Origin: Heloderma charlesbogerti
Taxonomy: Eukaryota; Chordata; Lepidosauria; Squamata; Helodermatidae
Direction of reading: 5' to 3'
Assembly (NCBI GenBank): GCA_026122225.1
Contig: JANEZZ010000982.1
Coordinates: 181,501-245,500, forward strand
DNA length: 64,000 bases
Below the pieces are notes generated by a model. The model saw only the letters and a program-made list of their open reading frames with translations. It ran no database searches and was not told the DNA's origin. Position 1 is the stretch's first letter, and every line of letters starts with the position of its first letter. Of the stretch, positions 20,241-30,436 are shown one piece after another. The position numbers were made by a program, and so were the translations under genes.

Positions 20241-20651
20241 GTGGGACTGATCTGAGCAGAACTAAAGTTCCAAGCTTCGTAAAGCATTCAGAAAAATATT
20301 TTGTTGTTGCTGTTGATGTCAAAATGCTCACCCTTTTGCCTGAAATTCCAGCAAAATAGAATCATGTGCTAGAGAGCGCTCACAACAACAAGTGGGTCGA
20401 AAGGTATCACACTTGGAAAAGTGTAAAATCTTTCCGATTTAGACGGGGAATGTCAACTGAAGTCCCAGGGGCTTAATCCAGAATCTGTGGAGACTTTCCA
20501 CCTGCCCAGATTGAAAGGAGACCTCCCTATTGTTAGCTACGTTCTCCCACGCAGGCCAAGTCATGAGCAAAGGGCTCATAAGCCTCTCCTCCAGAGTCTG
20601 AAGAGCAGCAAGAGCCCTCTGCCACCATTCATCCCTTCGTGTCCTTCTTCT

Positions 20652-21843
20652 TAGGGTGCTCATGTGTCCTGAGGCCAGTCCTCTATTTGAAGGGCAATCA
20701 GATCTTCTGTTTGAAGGCATCCTCTGTTTGAAGGACTGTCTGGTTTAAAGATAAAGAACCCTATGATGGAAGAGCAGGCTGTGGCCTTGAAATTGCCCAC
20801 CAAGTTAAATAAACTAGTGCTGTGCTGAACATTTCACCCACATTTTTTTCGACCATTCTCATTCAATTTGATAGAAAAGAAGTTGCTTTCAAAAAGAAAT
20901 TCAAATTTTGGAAAAATTCTCATGGGTTGGGTTTGGGGTTCTTGTGCTTACCTTCCTTGTGAGGTGGCTGGGGAGTGTGCATGAGTGTCCTGTTTGTCAT
21001 TGTAGTGTAATCTCTGTGGCAGCCTGTAGCCGCCTCAGCTTCCTGCACTTCAGTTAAGGCCATCATGGGGAAGACATCATGAGGCAATTCCTCCCATGGG
21101 GCTTTTTCACTTCAAGAATGGCAGGTGGTCTGGGAGGCTGCAGAGCGATGGAAAGGTGTGTAATAGAGAGAACACACAGCAGCTTTGGCCACCTTGCTGT
21201 GATTAGGTAAGCTCGAAAATACCACTCAAAGAAATTCAAAATACTGCCTCGGAAAAGCGGAAGCCTCAACACACTTGGTGCTGCTGCCACTTACAGGAGC
21301 AGTGCAAAAAACCAAAAACCCTGAGGGAAAACAGAAAGAAGCTGTGCTACAAGCCCTGCCAGCAGTGAGCCCTACCTGTGAGAAACGGTTGGAGAATTTC
21401 TCCTCCCCTGGGAGAAATGCAGTGAAATTGTTCCCCAATTTCTCTGCCCACAAATTGGCTGGAGAATTTTGAGAGGCCGATTTCTGCAAAGCTCTAAAAT
21501 AAACACCGAGAGAGCAAACTGAGCAACAAGGTCACAGTCCTTCTTTGCCACCATGGTGAGACATATTATATATTGAGTGAGTGATTGACTATACATTTAA
21601 ACCGCCTCATAACCCAAGTACTTTGGGCAGTGTACAATACATTAAAAACATAAAAAGCAAACACTAAAACCATGAATTTCTATTTGCATTAGATTAAATA
21701 TTTCTATTTAAATCATAACGATGATTTCTAATGTGCGTATATATAGGAAAAATGGCATATGCAAATTTTATGCCAAAAGACACCCTCTTTTGTTCTCAGT
21801 TCTGCTGTTGTATTTCATCTTTTGGGGGGAAGGAGCCACCCTA
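20652..21843. mobile_element. hAT-like element (GTCCTCT family), host of a younger hAT
   Basis: Starts TAGGGTGCTCATGTGTCC and ends AGGAGCCACCCTA. Flanks cttcttct and gagcttct agree at 5 of 8. It is interrupted by 20815-21496. Outside the insertion it matches 8464-8806 and 11729-12860. Confidence 0.6.
20815..21496. mobile_element. hAT-like MITE (GTGCTGTGCTGAA family), nested, perfect target duplication
   Basis: Starts TAGTGCTGTGCTGAAC and ends GCAAAGCTCTA, flanked by aaataaac at 20807-20814 and 21497-21504. A second copy in opposite orientation is at 33483-34251. Donors point outward: minus strand AAG/GTAAGC at 20946-20954 and plus strand TAG/GTAAGC at 21204-21212. The middle holds inverted TTCTCCNNCCTGGGAGAAA-type repeats. 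No transposase frame. Confidence 0.85.
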
Positions 21844-21927
21844 GAGCTTCTGTTATTTCTCTTTTGCATCGGGTGGGATTTACATCCCTCTACCTGTGCC
21901 TTGAAATGAGTATCTGATCTACATTTT

Positions 21928-22472
21928 CCGCTCTACTCAGCGCTGGTTAGGCCTCATCTGGAGTACTGTGTCCAATTCTGGGCACTGCACTTTAAGAAGG
22001 ATGCAAACAAGCTGGAGAGAGTTCAGAGGAGGGCAACAAAAATGATCAGGGGACTGGAAACAAAGCCCTATGAAGAGAGACTGAAAGAACTGGGCATGTT
22101 TAGCCTTGAGAAGGGAAGACTGAGGGGAGATAGGATAGCGCTCTACAAGTACTTGAAAGGTTGTCACAGAAAGGAGGGAAGGATCTCTTCTCAATCATCC
22201 CAGAGTGCAGGACATGGAAGAACAGGCTCAAGTTACAGGAAGCCAGATTCCAGCTGAACATCAGGAAAAACTTCCTGACTGTCAGAGCAAAACAACAATG
22301 GAACCAATTCCCTAGGGAGGTGGTGGGCTCTCCCACACTGGATACATTCAAGATGAGGCTGGACAGCCATCTGTCAGTGATGCTCTGACTTGGATTCCTG
22401 CATTGAGCAGGGGGTTGGACTCGATGGCCTTGTAGGCCCCTTCCAACCCTACTATTCTATGATTCTATGATG
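21928..22472 (+). mobile_element. CR1 LINE 3' fragment
   Basis: Encodes the CR1 RT C-terminal region in pieces: [24 protein letters not shown] sequence, then [18 protein letters not shown], then the 3' UTR with GGTTGGACTCGATGGCCTTG and the ATTCTATGATTCTATGA terminus. A frameshift near 22165 splits the frame. It is 5' truncated at about 21930. A longer copy is at 42245-43125. Confidence 0.85.
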
Positions 22473-22479
22473 AGGGGAG

Positions 22480-22889
22480 GGGGCCACCAAAGCTTCTGCT
22501 GATATTCAATGTGGAGAGGTGGAGGTGAGAGAGCCCATTCCCTTTGTCTCAGTTCTCATGGGAGTGATACAGTTGGCAAAACCAGTGCTGATTCTTCAAC
22601 AGTGGTACAGCAAGAATTGGACCCAGGGCTGAAGTCCAGGGCCTTGCAGCTCAGGGGGAGGGGCAGGCAAATGGTCAGCCAGTGAGTGACAAGTCATGGG
22701 GACATGACTTCAGCACCTGGGCATGCCATGGCCCACTGTATCTGACACTGTTTTCCACAGCATCCTTTCTTTCTTATTTTAAGAAACATTTTATTGTTAT
22801 ATGTTAGAGGGTAGCTAGATGGGCATGTACATGGATACAGATCCTCATTTTGTTTTGTTTTTTACATTAAATATATATTTAATGTAAAT
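22480..22889. other. Unannotated stretch
   Basis: No repeat or exon recognised; short AT-rich palindrome TTAAATATATATTTAA at about 22867-22882. Confidence 0.35.
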
Positions 22890-22897
22890 GTAATATC

Positions 22898-23474
22898 TAG
22901 GGGTTTACAGATTCCCCACTGTCTGTTCCAGTGGCGAATCCATGGAGGGGGGTGATCTGTTCCTCCCCCCACCCTGGAATCCTCCAGAGCGGCTCCACTC
23001 CGCTCAGTTTCTGGCGGGGGGAACTGGCTTGGGGGCTGCTTACCTTCCCTCCTGCCAGCTAGAGCCATTCGCCTCCTCCCTGTCCCTGCCGATTGCCATG
23101 TCTTTAAAAAAGAAAAAAAAAATGGCGATCGGGAGGATGTGCCCATAGACTTAGATGCAAATAGAGTCATGAAACTTGCATCTAAGTCTATGTGTCCATA
23201 GGCTTATATGCAAGGTTCGTGGCTCTATTTGCATCTAAGTCTATGGGCACATCCTGCCAATCGCCTTTTCTTTTTCTTTTTTTAAGACATGGTGATTGGC
23301 AGGGACAGGGAGGAGGCGAAAGGCTCTGGCTGGCAAGAAGCAGCCGAGTGCCATTCTGCCTCCAGTCCTCCTGGAGCGGAGGTAAGTGGTCCCGATCCGC
23401 TGCAGATTCCTGAGGCTGGGTTCCAAAGAATCCGGCTTCATTTGAATCCACAGTGGATTTCTCTGACATCCCTA
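22898..23474. mobile_element. CpG-rich hAT-like MITE
   Basis: Ends TAGGGGTTTAC and CATCCCTA. The flanks do not match well. The core is a long palindrome, GGCGATCGGGAGGATGTGCCC ... GGGCACATCCTGCCAATCGCC, around ATGCAAATAGAGTCATG (23100-23275). Outward donors: minus strand AAG/GTAAGC at 23038-23046 and plus strand GAG/GTAAGT at 23379-23387. It shares its core with 805-1160. Confidence 0.7.
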
Positions 23475-23482
23475 ATTATTAT

Positions 23483-24070
23483 CCTTTGCTGCAGCAAAAT
23501 CGTGCTTACTCCCAAGTAAGTGTGTTTAGCATCAGGGCAACAGAAACAATGCTGCTTGTATTTCTCCAGTCATGAGAGCGCTGTGGTTGGAGTGAGTTTA
23601 AAATGTGAAACAGCACGTGCGCAGAGCCTTCCGTTTTAATCAGGATTGGCACACAGTTTTCATTTCATTTCATGTCAGGAATGTAGAAGCAGTTGCAAAG
23701 CGTGGAATGGTACTTGGTGGGTAGTGAGAGGGGAAATGTTAGTTGTGTGCTTCGCAGTTGAAATAATACAGGCGGCTGTCCAAAGGGGGTGTAAAACATT
23801 AAGGAGCAATCCTGTGGTCCCTAGGCATTGTCTGAGGGGCCACAGGATACTGGTGATTCCCCCTGTGGTCAGAGAGAGCACCCCCACCTCGGAATGGGGA
23901 GTCAGAGAACTGACCCCATTCTCCCTCCCCCCCACACACAGCTGACATGTAAAGAACCCTGCCAGCTGCCCTCCAAGGTTGGAAAATGGACCTCGGAGAG
24001 GGGGAGAAGGGGGGCATTCTGGTGAGCAGGGAGGGGAGGAGACTGGAGAGGCCAGGATATGAATTATCCT
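23483..24070. other. Stretch with part of a TTAA-bordered repeat
   Basis: ATTAAGGAGCAATCCTGTGGTCC at 23798 is the same end as the reverse complement at about 40410-40430, so a TTAA-type MITE begins here. Its far end is not clear before the hAT element at 24071. No gene is seen. Confidence 0.35.
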
Positions 24071-24611
24071 TAGGGAGATGCAAACCCACCCCCATCCAGG
24101 TTCTCCAAGCACCCGCCCAGCCCCTGCCCCCTCTCACTGGTCCCCAGACCACTCTTGAGCCCCTCCCATGCTCAGTGAGCAGCCCGCACTCACCCCAGCA
24201 GCCTTGTCAAGCTCCGTGGTCACCATTTTTTTGAAAAATAAAACGGTGATTGCAAAAATGTGCACATTTGTGTGTGTACGAAAATGTGCATTTTGCAAAT
24301 GTTCATATTTGTGTACATGTAAAAATACGCATTTTTGCAAAAACACACATTTTTGCATGTATGCAAATATGCGCATTCGCAAAGTGCACATTTTCACATA
24401 TGCAAATATGTGCATTTTTGCAGTCGCCATTTTATTTTTCAAAAAATGGTGACCATGGAGCTTCACAAGGCTGCTGGGGTGAGTGTGGGCTGCTCAGCGA
24501 GCAAGGGCAGGGGGCAAGCAGGGGCAGGGACTCGGCGAGTAGGGCTCGTTGGTGCAGGCGGGGGCGTTCTGCCAGATTCCCAAACAGAATTGGGCACACG
24601 CACCATCCCTA
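24071..24611. mobile_element. hAT-like MITE, GTGCAT-array family
   Basis: Ends TAGGGAGATG and CATCCCTA with flanks attatcct and gttatgct (6 of 8). The core at 24225-24445 contains ATGCAAAT twice (about 24365 and 24399) among TGTGCAT and GCACAT units. Outward donor-like GGTGAGT lies on both arms (minus strand near 24188-24195, plus strand near 24477). It is paralogous to 2729-3293 and 19138-19729. Confidence 0.75.
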
Positions 24612-24789
24612 GTTATGCTGAACCTCTACCAGCCTCCTTCCCTTCCCCTCTGAAGTGCTGTTGCTTGATGCTCTAAAAAGCCCAACAAGCAAAATATGCA
24701 GGGCAGGAGGATGAGCAAGCGAAAATGCCTCCGTTCCTCCTCCCACCCTCCATTGGATGATCAGAAGCCTCCAAGTTCAAGGGCTTCTG

Positions 24790-24985
24790 ATCCTCAAGGG
24801 TGCAATCCTATGCATGTTTAGACAGAAAAAACATCCTACAACTCCCAGCTTTCCCCAGCCAGCCAGGGCCTAGAATTACCTATTTGTACCACAGGTCTTC
24901 AATATGGCCCCTGTTAAAAATGAGTTGTGAACCAGATTTGGGGGCAAGAAGCGATGCTTGCTTATTTGCACGCTGGCATACCCAA
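24790..24985. mobile_element. Diverged TTAA-type MITE
   Basis: TCAAGGGTGCAATCCTATGC, then GTTTAGACAGAAAAAACATCC and CTACAACTCCCAGC match the left arm of the palindrome at 44533-44661. The right arm is not recognisable. Confidence 0.4.
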
Positions 24986-25689
24986 GTGGCTTCCTGACAA
25001 TGTAGAGGTAGTAACTGGGATTCCCTGTGCTGCTGGCTCCTGCTGTTGGATCATGTTCAGTTTTCTAAGAAGCCAGTTGAAGATGACGCTCCAGGCATCA
25101 CAATAATAATACTCAAACACAGTAGCGCGTTTCATCTTCAAAGCACTGTACAAACACCAACTAATTAGAATTGTTGTTTTTGTTGTTTTGTTTTTCTTCT
25201 TCTTCTTAGAAAGACGTAGCAAAATAGTGTGGGGGGGATGCAGATTAGTGCTGGCTGTGATTTATTTAGATGTCGAAAATGCTTTGTGTTAAGTCCTTTT
25301 GCAGGAGGTTGTTTAGGAAACCTGGTAACCCCAGAGCGGGAGGCAGAGTCTTGTTGTGATTTGAAAACTGGCCAAGGGACGACAATAGAAATGAGAAAAT
25401 GCAGAGGCAGCCAACTCGAGTGCAAGATGAGTTGCCAGGTAGATTATGGGGGGAGGCTCCAGTCCTTAAGTACACACTTAACGAGGAGCAATTCATAGAG
25501 TGAGTCAGTAGAATCAAGGAGTGAAACTCTTGCTAGACTGGATAAACGCTGAGCCCAGATCCGCCTGCACACCTGTGTTTCATTGACCCAGTTGCAGGAG
25601 GCATTTAGGCGATTTTCAGCTGGGCCAAATGGGAACAAAGAGCTGGCTGAACTTGCCACCAGTGGCATTTCCCACAGCCTGGACAGCGT
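24986..25689. other. Single-copy stretch, no gene seen
   Basis: No repeat or exon recognised apart from a T/C-rich run near 25170-25205. Confidence 0.4.
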
Positions 25690-26130
25690 GTTTATTTATT
25701 TAAAACATTTGTATCCCGCCCTATATCATTAAGATCTCAGGGCGGCATACAGATAAAATCAATTTCAACTGTATAAACCAATAAGTAGTTTAAACAGCTA
25801 AACACATTAAACCATTAAACAAGCTAATACCAATTAAAATCTAAAACAACAACACCATTAAAACAATGTTCTACTTTAGGGAATGCATTTAGCCCACAAG
25901 AACTTTGGTAAACACCATGTTTTTACTTGGTGAAAAAATGAAATCAATGTCTGTGCCAATCAGGCCTCCAAGAGGAGGGCATTCCACAACCGGGGTGCCA
26001 CAGCAGAGAAGGCCCTCTCCCACGTCCCACCACAGTGTATGTCTCGCATTGGTGAGACGCAGAGGAGGGCGCCTCCAACAGATCTCAGTCCTCGGGCAGG
26101 CATATAATGGCAGCTTGTGACTGCCATTTC
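25690..26130 (-). mobile_element. L2 LINE 3' fragment
   Basis: TTTATTTATTTAAAACATTTGTATCCCGCCC begins the reverse complement of an L2 3' UTR. The coding remnant near 25965-26040 matches the AFSAVAP region (CAGCAGAGAAGGCCCTCTCCC). 5' truncated and inactive. Confidence 0.65.
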
Positions 26131-26244
26131 TTTTCTTTTTTTTTACCAAGTGGTTTCCCAGGTAATTGAGAAATCACCCCCTGAGCTGCTAGGCCAAGGC
26201 TGCTGTAACCACTGAAATGGTGCTTTTAATGCAATGCACATAAT

Positions 26245-26400
26245 GACCCGAGTGGGCTCTCCCACACTGGAGGCATCCAAGATGAAGCTGGACAGCCATC
26301 TGCCAGGGATGCTTTGACTTAGATTCCTACATGGAGCATGGGGTTGGACTCAAAGGTCTTATAGGCCCCTTCCAACCCCACTGTTCTATGATTCTATTAA
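26245..26400 (+). mobile_element. CR1 3' tail
   Basis: GTGGGCTCTCCCACACTGG, ATGAAGCTGGACAGCCATC, GGGGTTGGACTC and CCTTCCAACCCCACTG followed by TTCTATGATTCTATT are the CR1 terminus. Confidence 0.75.
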
Positions 26401-26490
26401 TGTTATGCATTAATGTACTTGTAATTAATGTACTTAATGTACTTAATTACTTAATGTACTTAATTAATGTACTTGTAATTAATGCGCTTA
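26400..26490. repeat. AT-rich minisatellite
   Basis: Imperfect copies of TTAATGTACTTGTAA / TTAATGTACTTAAT in tandem between two CR1 tails. Confidence 0.65.
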
Positions 26491-26850
26491 ATGCATTCAA
26501 GGTGAGGCTGGACAGCCATCTGTCAGGGATGCTTTGATTTGGATTCCTGCATTGAGGAATGAAGACCCTAGTGGGCTCTCCCACACAGGATGGGAGGCAT
26601 TCAAGATGAAGCTGGACAGCCATCTGTCAGGGATGCTTTGACTTGGATTCCTGCATTGAGGAATGAAGACCCTAGTGGCCTCTCCCACACAGGATGGGAG
26701 GCATTCAAGATGAAGCTGGACAGCCATCTGTAAGGGATGCTTTGACTTGGATTCCTGCATTGAGCAGGGGGCTGGACTTCATGGTCTTATAGGCCCCTTC
26801 CAACCCTACTACTCTATGATTCTGTTCTATGATTCTATGATTCTACAAGC
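26491..26850 (+). repeat. CR1 3' tail expanded as a 104-bp tandem array
   Basis: The segment GAGGAATGAAGACCCTAGTG starts at 26554 and again at 26658, 104 bp later. Each unit contains GGAGGCATTCAAGATGAAGC and TCAGGGATGCTTTGACTTGG. About two and a half units are followed by a normal CR1 terminus (GGGGGCTGGACTTC, TTCTATGATTCTATGATTC). Confidence 0.75.
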
Positions 26851-26914
26851 TTTCAACCTCATGCTCACCATATTTATGGAAGCTAGGCCCCATTGATTGC
26901 TCTCAAGGAGATTT

Positions 26915-27000
26915 GTTTCTGATTTATTATTCTGCAATAAATTTGTAGGCCACTTTCCAGCCATATGAAAAACAAGGCAGCCTACAATGGATTAAACATA
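26915..27000 (-). mobile_element. Short LINE 3' end fragment
   Basis: TTTATTATTCTGCAATAAATTTG, then GGCAGCCTACAATGGATTAAAC resembles the complement of an L2/CR1-like 3' UTR. Weak. Confidence 0.3.
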
Positions 27001-27202
27001 AAACAACCAATCACATCTGTCAGAAAGATATTCCTGTAGGAACATAATCAAACATTCTCTGGTAAACACAGCATAGCAACTATTCAGATTTATAACAACA
27101 ACAAAAACTGTAGCTAACAGAGCAATCCTCTACCTGTCTACTGAGAAGTAAGCCAAATTGCACTCAAGGAGACTTCCTCCCAGGTAAGCATTTATAGTGT
27201 TT

Positions 27203-27386
27203 ATAGGACAATGGAACCAATTACCTAGGGAGGTGGTGGGCTCTCCCACACTGGAGGCATTCAAGATGAAGCTGGACAGCCATCTGTCAAGGATGCTCTG
27301 ACTTGGACCCTTGCACTGAGCAGGGGGTTGGACTTGATGGTCTTGTAGGCCCCTTGCAACCCTGCTATTCTATGATTCTATGACCC
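27203..27386 (+). mobile_element. CR1 3' tail
   Basis: ACAATGGAACCAATTACC, AGGGAGGTGGTGGGCTCTCC, then GGGGTTGGACTTGATGGTC and the TTCTATGATTCTATGA end. Confidence 0.8.
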
Positions 27387-27715
27387 TACGTATTGTAGGC
27401 TGGTGGTTCCAATTTCAGTGGGGCTGTGATTCCATTCTGGATTTTAGTCAAAAACACCCAGGATTCTCAAGCAGCTATCCAAAGTGGTGAACCCTATCCC
27501 CCAAAATAGGTTCAGTACCTTGGAGATCTCCTTTAGAGTCCTAGCTGCTTCTGACTGAAACCCAGAATTGAATTTTAGCCCCGGCAACATCGGAGCCGCC
27601 AGCCTTCACTGACCATACTAAGTAATTGAATTCTAAAGGTGTCACTACTCATTTGCTCTGCAAAAAAATCCCTCAACAATCTCTTTGACAACCATATAGG
27701 CCCTTAGACAAGAAG
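27387..27715. other. Unannotated stretch containing one copy of a local duplication
   Basis: The segment 27600-27705 (ACTAAGTAATTGAATTCTAAAG ...) resembles 28690-28785. Otherwise nothing is recognised. Confidence 0.4.
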
Positions 27716-27723
27716 CTCTCAGG

Positions 27724-28080
27724 CAAGGGTGTCGGATCTCTTTCAGCTGGAGGGCCAAATTGAATTTTAGAGAAGTTCTCAGAGGCCGTATTCTAATGGT
27801 GATTGGGGGTGAATGCAAAAGTGGGGCTGGCTCAAAGATAAAAGGGGTGGGCCAAAATGCCAGCATATTTTAGCTTAAAGCTGTCTTACTACCAGCAACT
27901 CAGCCTTAGGAGAGGCATTTCAACCTTTCAGAATGAGGGGGAAACTGTCCCAAAGTCAGGAAACCAGCAAACGATTGGTGGCATGGGCATGGGCATGGCC
28001 AGGGAAGGGGGAAGGAGCCTTCCACGGAACCCCAGAGAGCCATATTGGGACCTAGCCAGGCTTGTGGATTGACAGCCCTG
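27724..28080. mobile_element. hAT-like MITE
   Basis: Starts CAAGGGTGTCGGATCTC and ends GGATTGACAGCCCTG, with flanks ctctcagg and ctctaagg (7 of 8). No palindromic array and no coding capacity. Confidence 0.7.
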
Positions 28081-28309
28081 CTCTAAGGACTTTCTGGGTA
28101 AGGAAAAATGGCAGCAACCAGCCACCTGGACGGTAGTGAGCAATGCTGCAACTGTGAAAGAGGTGGCAGTCAAAAATAGTTCTCTGGGGATGGTAAATCA
28201 CCTCCACGAGGTGCTATGTTAAGGCCAACATAACCATTGGGATGCTGGTTCCAACTTGGGATCAGGATATCTGAGAGAGCACCTTCTTCTTTATCAACCT
28301 GCCCAGTGA

Positions 28310-28662
28310 TTGAAGTAATTGGAGGGCTTGCTCCTGGTGGTTCCACATGGACCTATGGCCCGGTTGGAGTCCACCAGGAAAAGAGCCATCAGCGTTGTGG
28401 CCCCCTTCCTGTGGAAATCCCTGCCTTTGGAGGTCAGGCAGGAGCCAACATTGTGTTGCTTTCGGCGCCTCCTGAAGATGTTGTTATTTCGAGAGGCCTT
28501 CCCTGAGTGACCAGCCGCAGTTTATTAAGTTTGGAATCTGTTAGTTTAAAATGTTTGAATTGTTTTAATTATGGGGTTTTATTCTTTTATCATGTTGTTC
28601 ACTGTTCTGAAATCTTTGATGTGGGGCAGTATATAAATATTGTAACTCAATAAATAAAACAC
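28310..28662 (+). mobile_element. L2 LINE 3' fragment
   Basis: Encodes the L2 C-terminal block (RAISVVAPFLWKSLPLEVRQ and LFREAFPE), then a stop, a T-rich 3' UTR and a terminus GTATATAAATATTGTAACTC with AATAAATAAA. 5' truncated. Confidence 0.8.
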
Positions 28663-29458
28663 TGAAATGCTGGCTTTAATGTAGTGCACATAAAGACCCC
28701 ACTAAGTAATGGCATTCTAAAGCCGAAACTAATTTGTTCTGCAAGAATTCCCTCAAAATTATCTTTTGCACATGTATAGGCCTCTCTCTGTCACACTGTC
28801 CAGCAGACCCAGCGGTCAGCTGGACAACATGACCTAGGAGAGCTCCATAACTTGTGTGAAGATATGGGCCCTGAGAGCATCTGAGCCTGGCGTGCGACTT
28901 GCGAGAACACTCTGTAGGCCTTGGTGCTATCCCCAGTTGATGCAGGTCTTGGTGGGAGGTAGTCCTTTGGGTGGATGCACCTCATTCCAAGAGAGTGATG
29001 CTAACTTGCTCGGTTGGTGGCCCTTGGAACAGTTCTGGGCCCCAGGACACTATCCTGACCCTGCTGCCTTCTCATGCCAGCCACTGATTGGGGTCACCAT
29101 CCCTGCACAGAAAGTATGATGTCCAAGGAAACCCGAGCTTCAGGATTTCTCTCTCTCTCTTTTAGGCAGTTGGAGTTTATTTAACATAATAATAATGACA
29201 ATCCAATTAGTAGTACCCTATCAGTGTTTGTTTAGTGATAACATTATCGATTCATTTCTAATAAAGTACATGCATTACGGGGAGAAATGTTACCCGCTTA
29301 CTGACTTGCTACATTTTCCAGGGATTATCATTTTGTCAAAAAAAAACTTTATGGATATCAGTGACTCATGAAGGCTAGCTACAGAACCTCAGAATTTCCA
29401 CGTAAGAAGAGTGTTCCCCCACCCCTACCCCCGGATCTTCTGACATTTGCATTTGTCA
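28663..29458. other. Mostly single-copy stretch
   Basis: It holds the second copy of a local duplication (28690-28785) and a short CT-run near 29148-29162. No gene is seen. Confidence 0.4.
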
Positions 29459-29466
29459 TTATACAC

Positions 29467-30428
29467 TAGGGGTGTACGAAACCCCGCTTACCTGGCTCCG
29501 CCGGGTTCCACTGGGGGGGGAGGCGCTCCGTCCCTCCCCCCAGAATCCTTGCCAGGGGGGGAGGCGCTCCGCACCTCCCCCCGGAATCCTCGCTGGCCGG
29601 CTCCGCTCCACCGGGATTCCACGGAGCCGCTGGCTGGCTCCGCCAGCATCCGGACATCCGGCCGCTGGCTAGCAGGGATGCAAATGGCGGCGGCTGTAGC
29701 CACCACCGTTTGCGTCCTTGAATTCAGCTGTGATAGGCTACGTAAAGACTTACGTAGCCTATCACGTCTGGGTTAAAAAAAAAAGCATATGCAAATGGCG
29801 GCGGCTACGGCCACCGCCATTGCGTTCCTTATTTTTGGCCGTCTTAGTCTACGTAAATATTTACGTAGACTAAGATGAAGACAAGAAAGGGGAATGCAAA
29901 TAGTGTAGTGGACGCTATTTGCGTTCCCCTTTATTTTCACCATCTTAGTCTACCTAAATATTTACGTAGACTAAGACGGCGAAAATAAGGGGGAACGCAA
30001 ATATCGCCCACTACGCTATTTGCATTCCCCCTTATTTTCGCCGTCTTAATCTACGTAAATATTTACGTAGAATAAGACGGCCAAAAATAAGGAATGGAAA
30101 TGGCAGCAGCCATAGCCGCCACCATTTGCGTACGCATTTTTTTTTTTTAAACCAGACGTGATAGGCTACATAAGTCTTTATGTAGCCTATCACGAATGGG
30201 GAAGAAAAACAAAGACTGCAAATGGCAGTGGCGGCCAGTCGGAAGACCAGCTGCTGCCGCCGCTGCTGGAGCCGCCGCCATCCGGAACATCCTCCCCAGG
30301 TAAGTCTCGTCCCAGGGGGATCCGCGGGGGGTGGGGGGGGTAGGCCGTTCCACCATGGAGTTCAGGGGGCCGAATGCACTGGCATTCAGCCTCACCGAGA
30401 TCCGTGGTGGAATTCTCTGACATCCTTA
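29467..30428. mobile_element. Palindrome-array hAT MITE (subfamily A), best-ordered copy, perfect target duplication
   Basis: Ends TAGGGGTG and CATCCTTA, flanked by ttatacac at 29459-29466 and 30429-30436. Ten palindromes alternate. GATAGGCTACGT or TTAGTCTACGT arms are centred near 29748, 29858, 29962, 30062 and 30175. GCAAATGGCGGC or GCAAATAGCG arms are centred near 29703, 29809, 29914, 30010 and 30114. The outer ones use GATAGG and the inner ones TTAGTC, so the array is mirror-symmetric about 29962. Outward donors: minus strand CAG/GTAAGC at 29486-29495 and plus strand CAG/GTAAGT at 30297-30305. The right arm has a hairpin of GGGGGCCGAATGCACTGG. No protein is encoded. Confidence 0.92.
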
Positions 30429-30436
30429 TTATACAC

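Noticed and set aside
20439..20720. 93-codon minus-strand frame
   Set aside because: No family resemblance and its start lies in the arm of a hAT-like element; regarded as chance.
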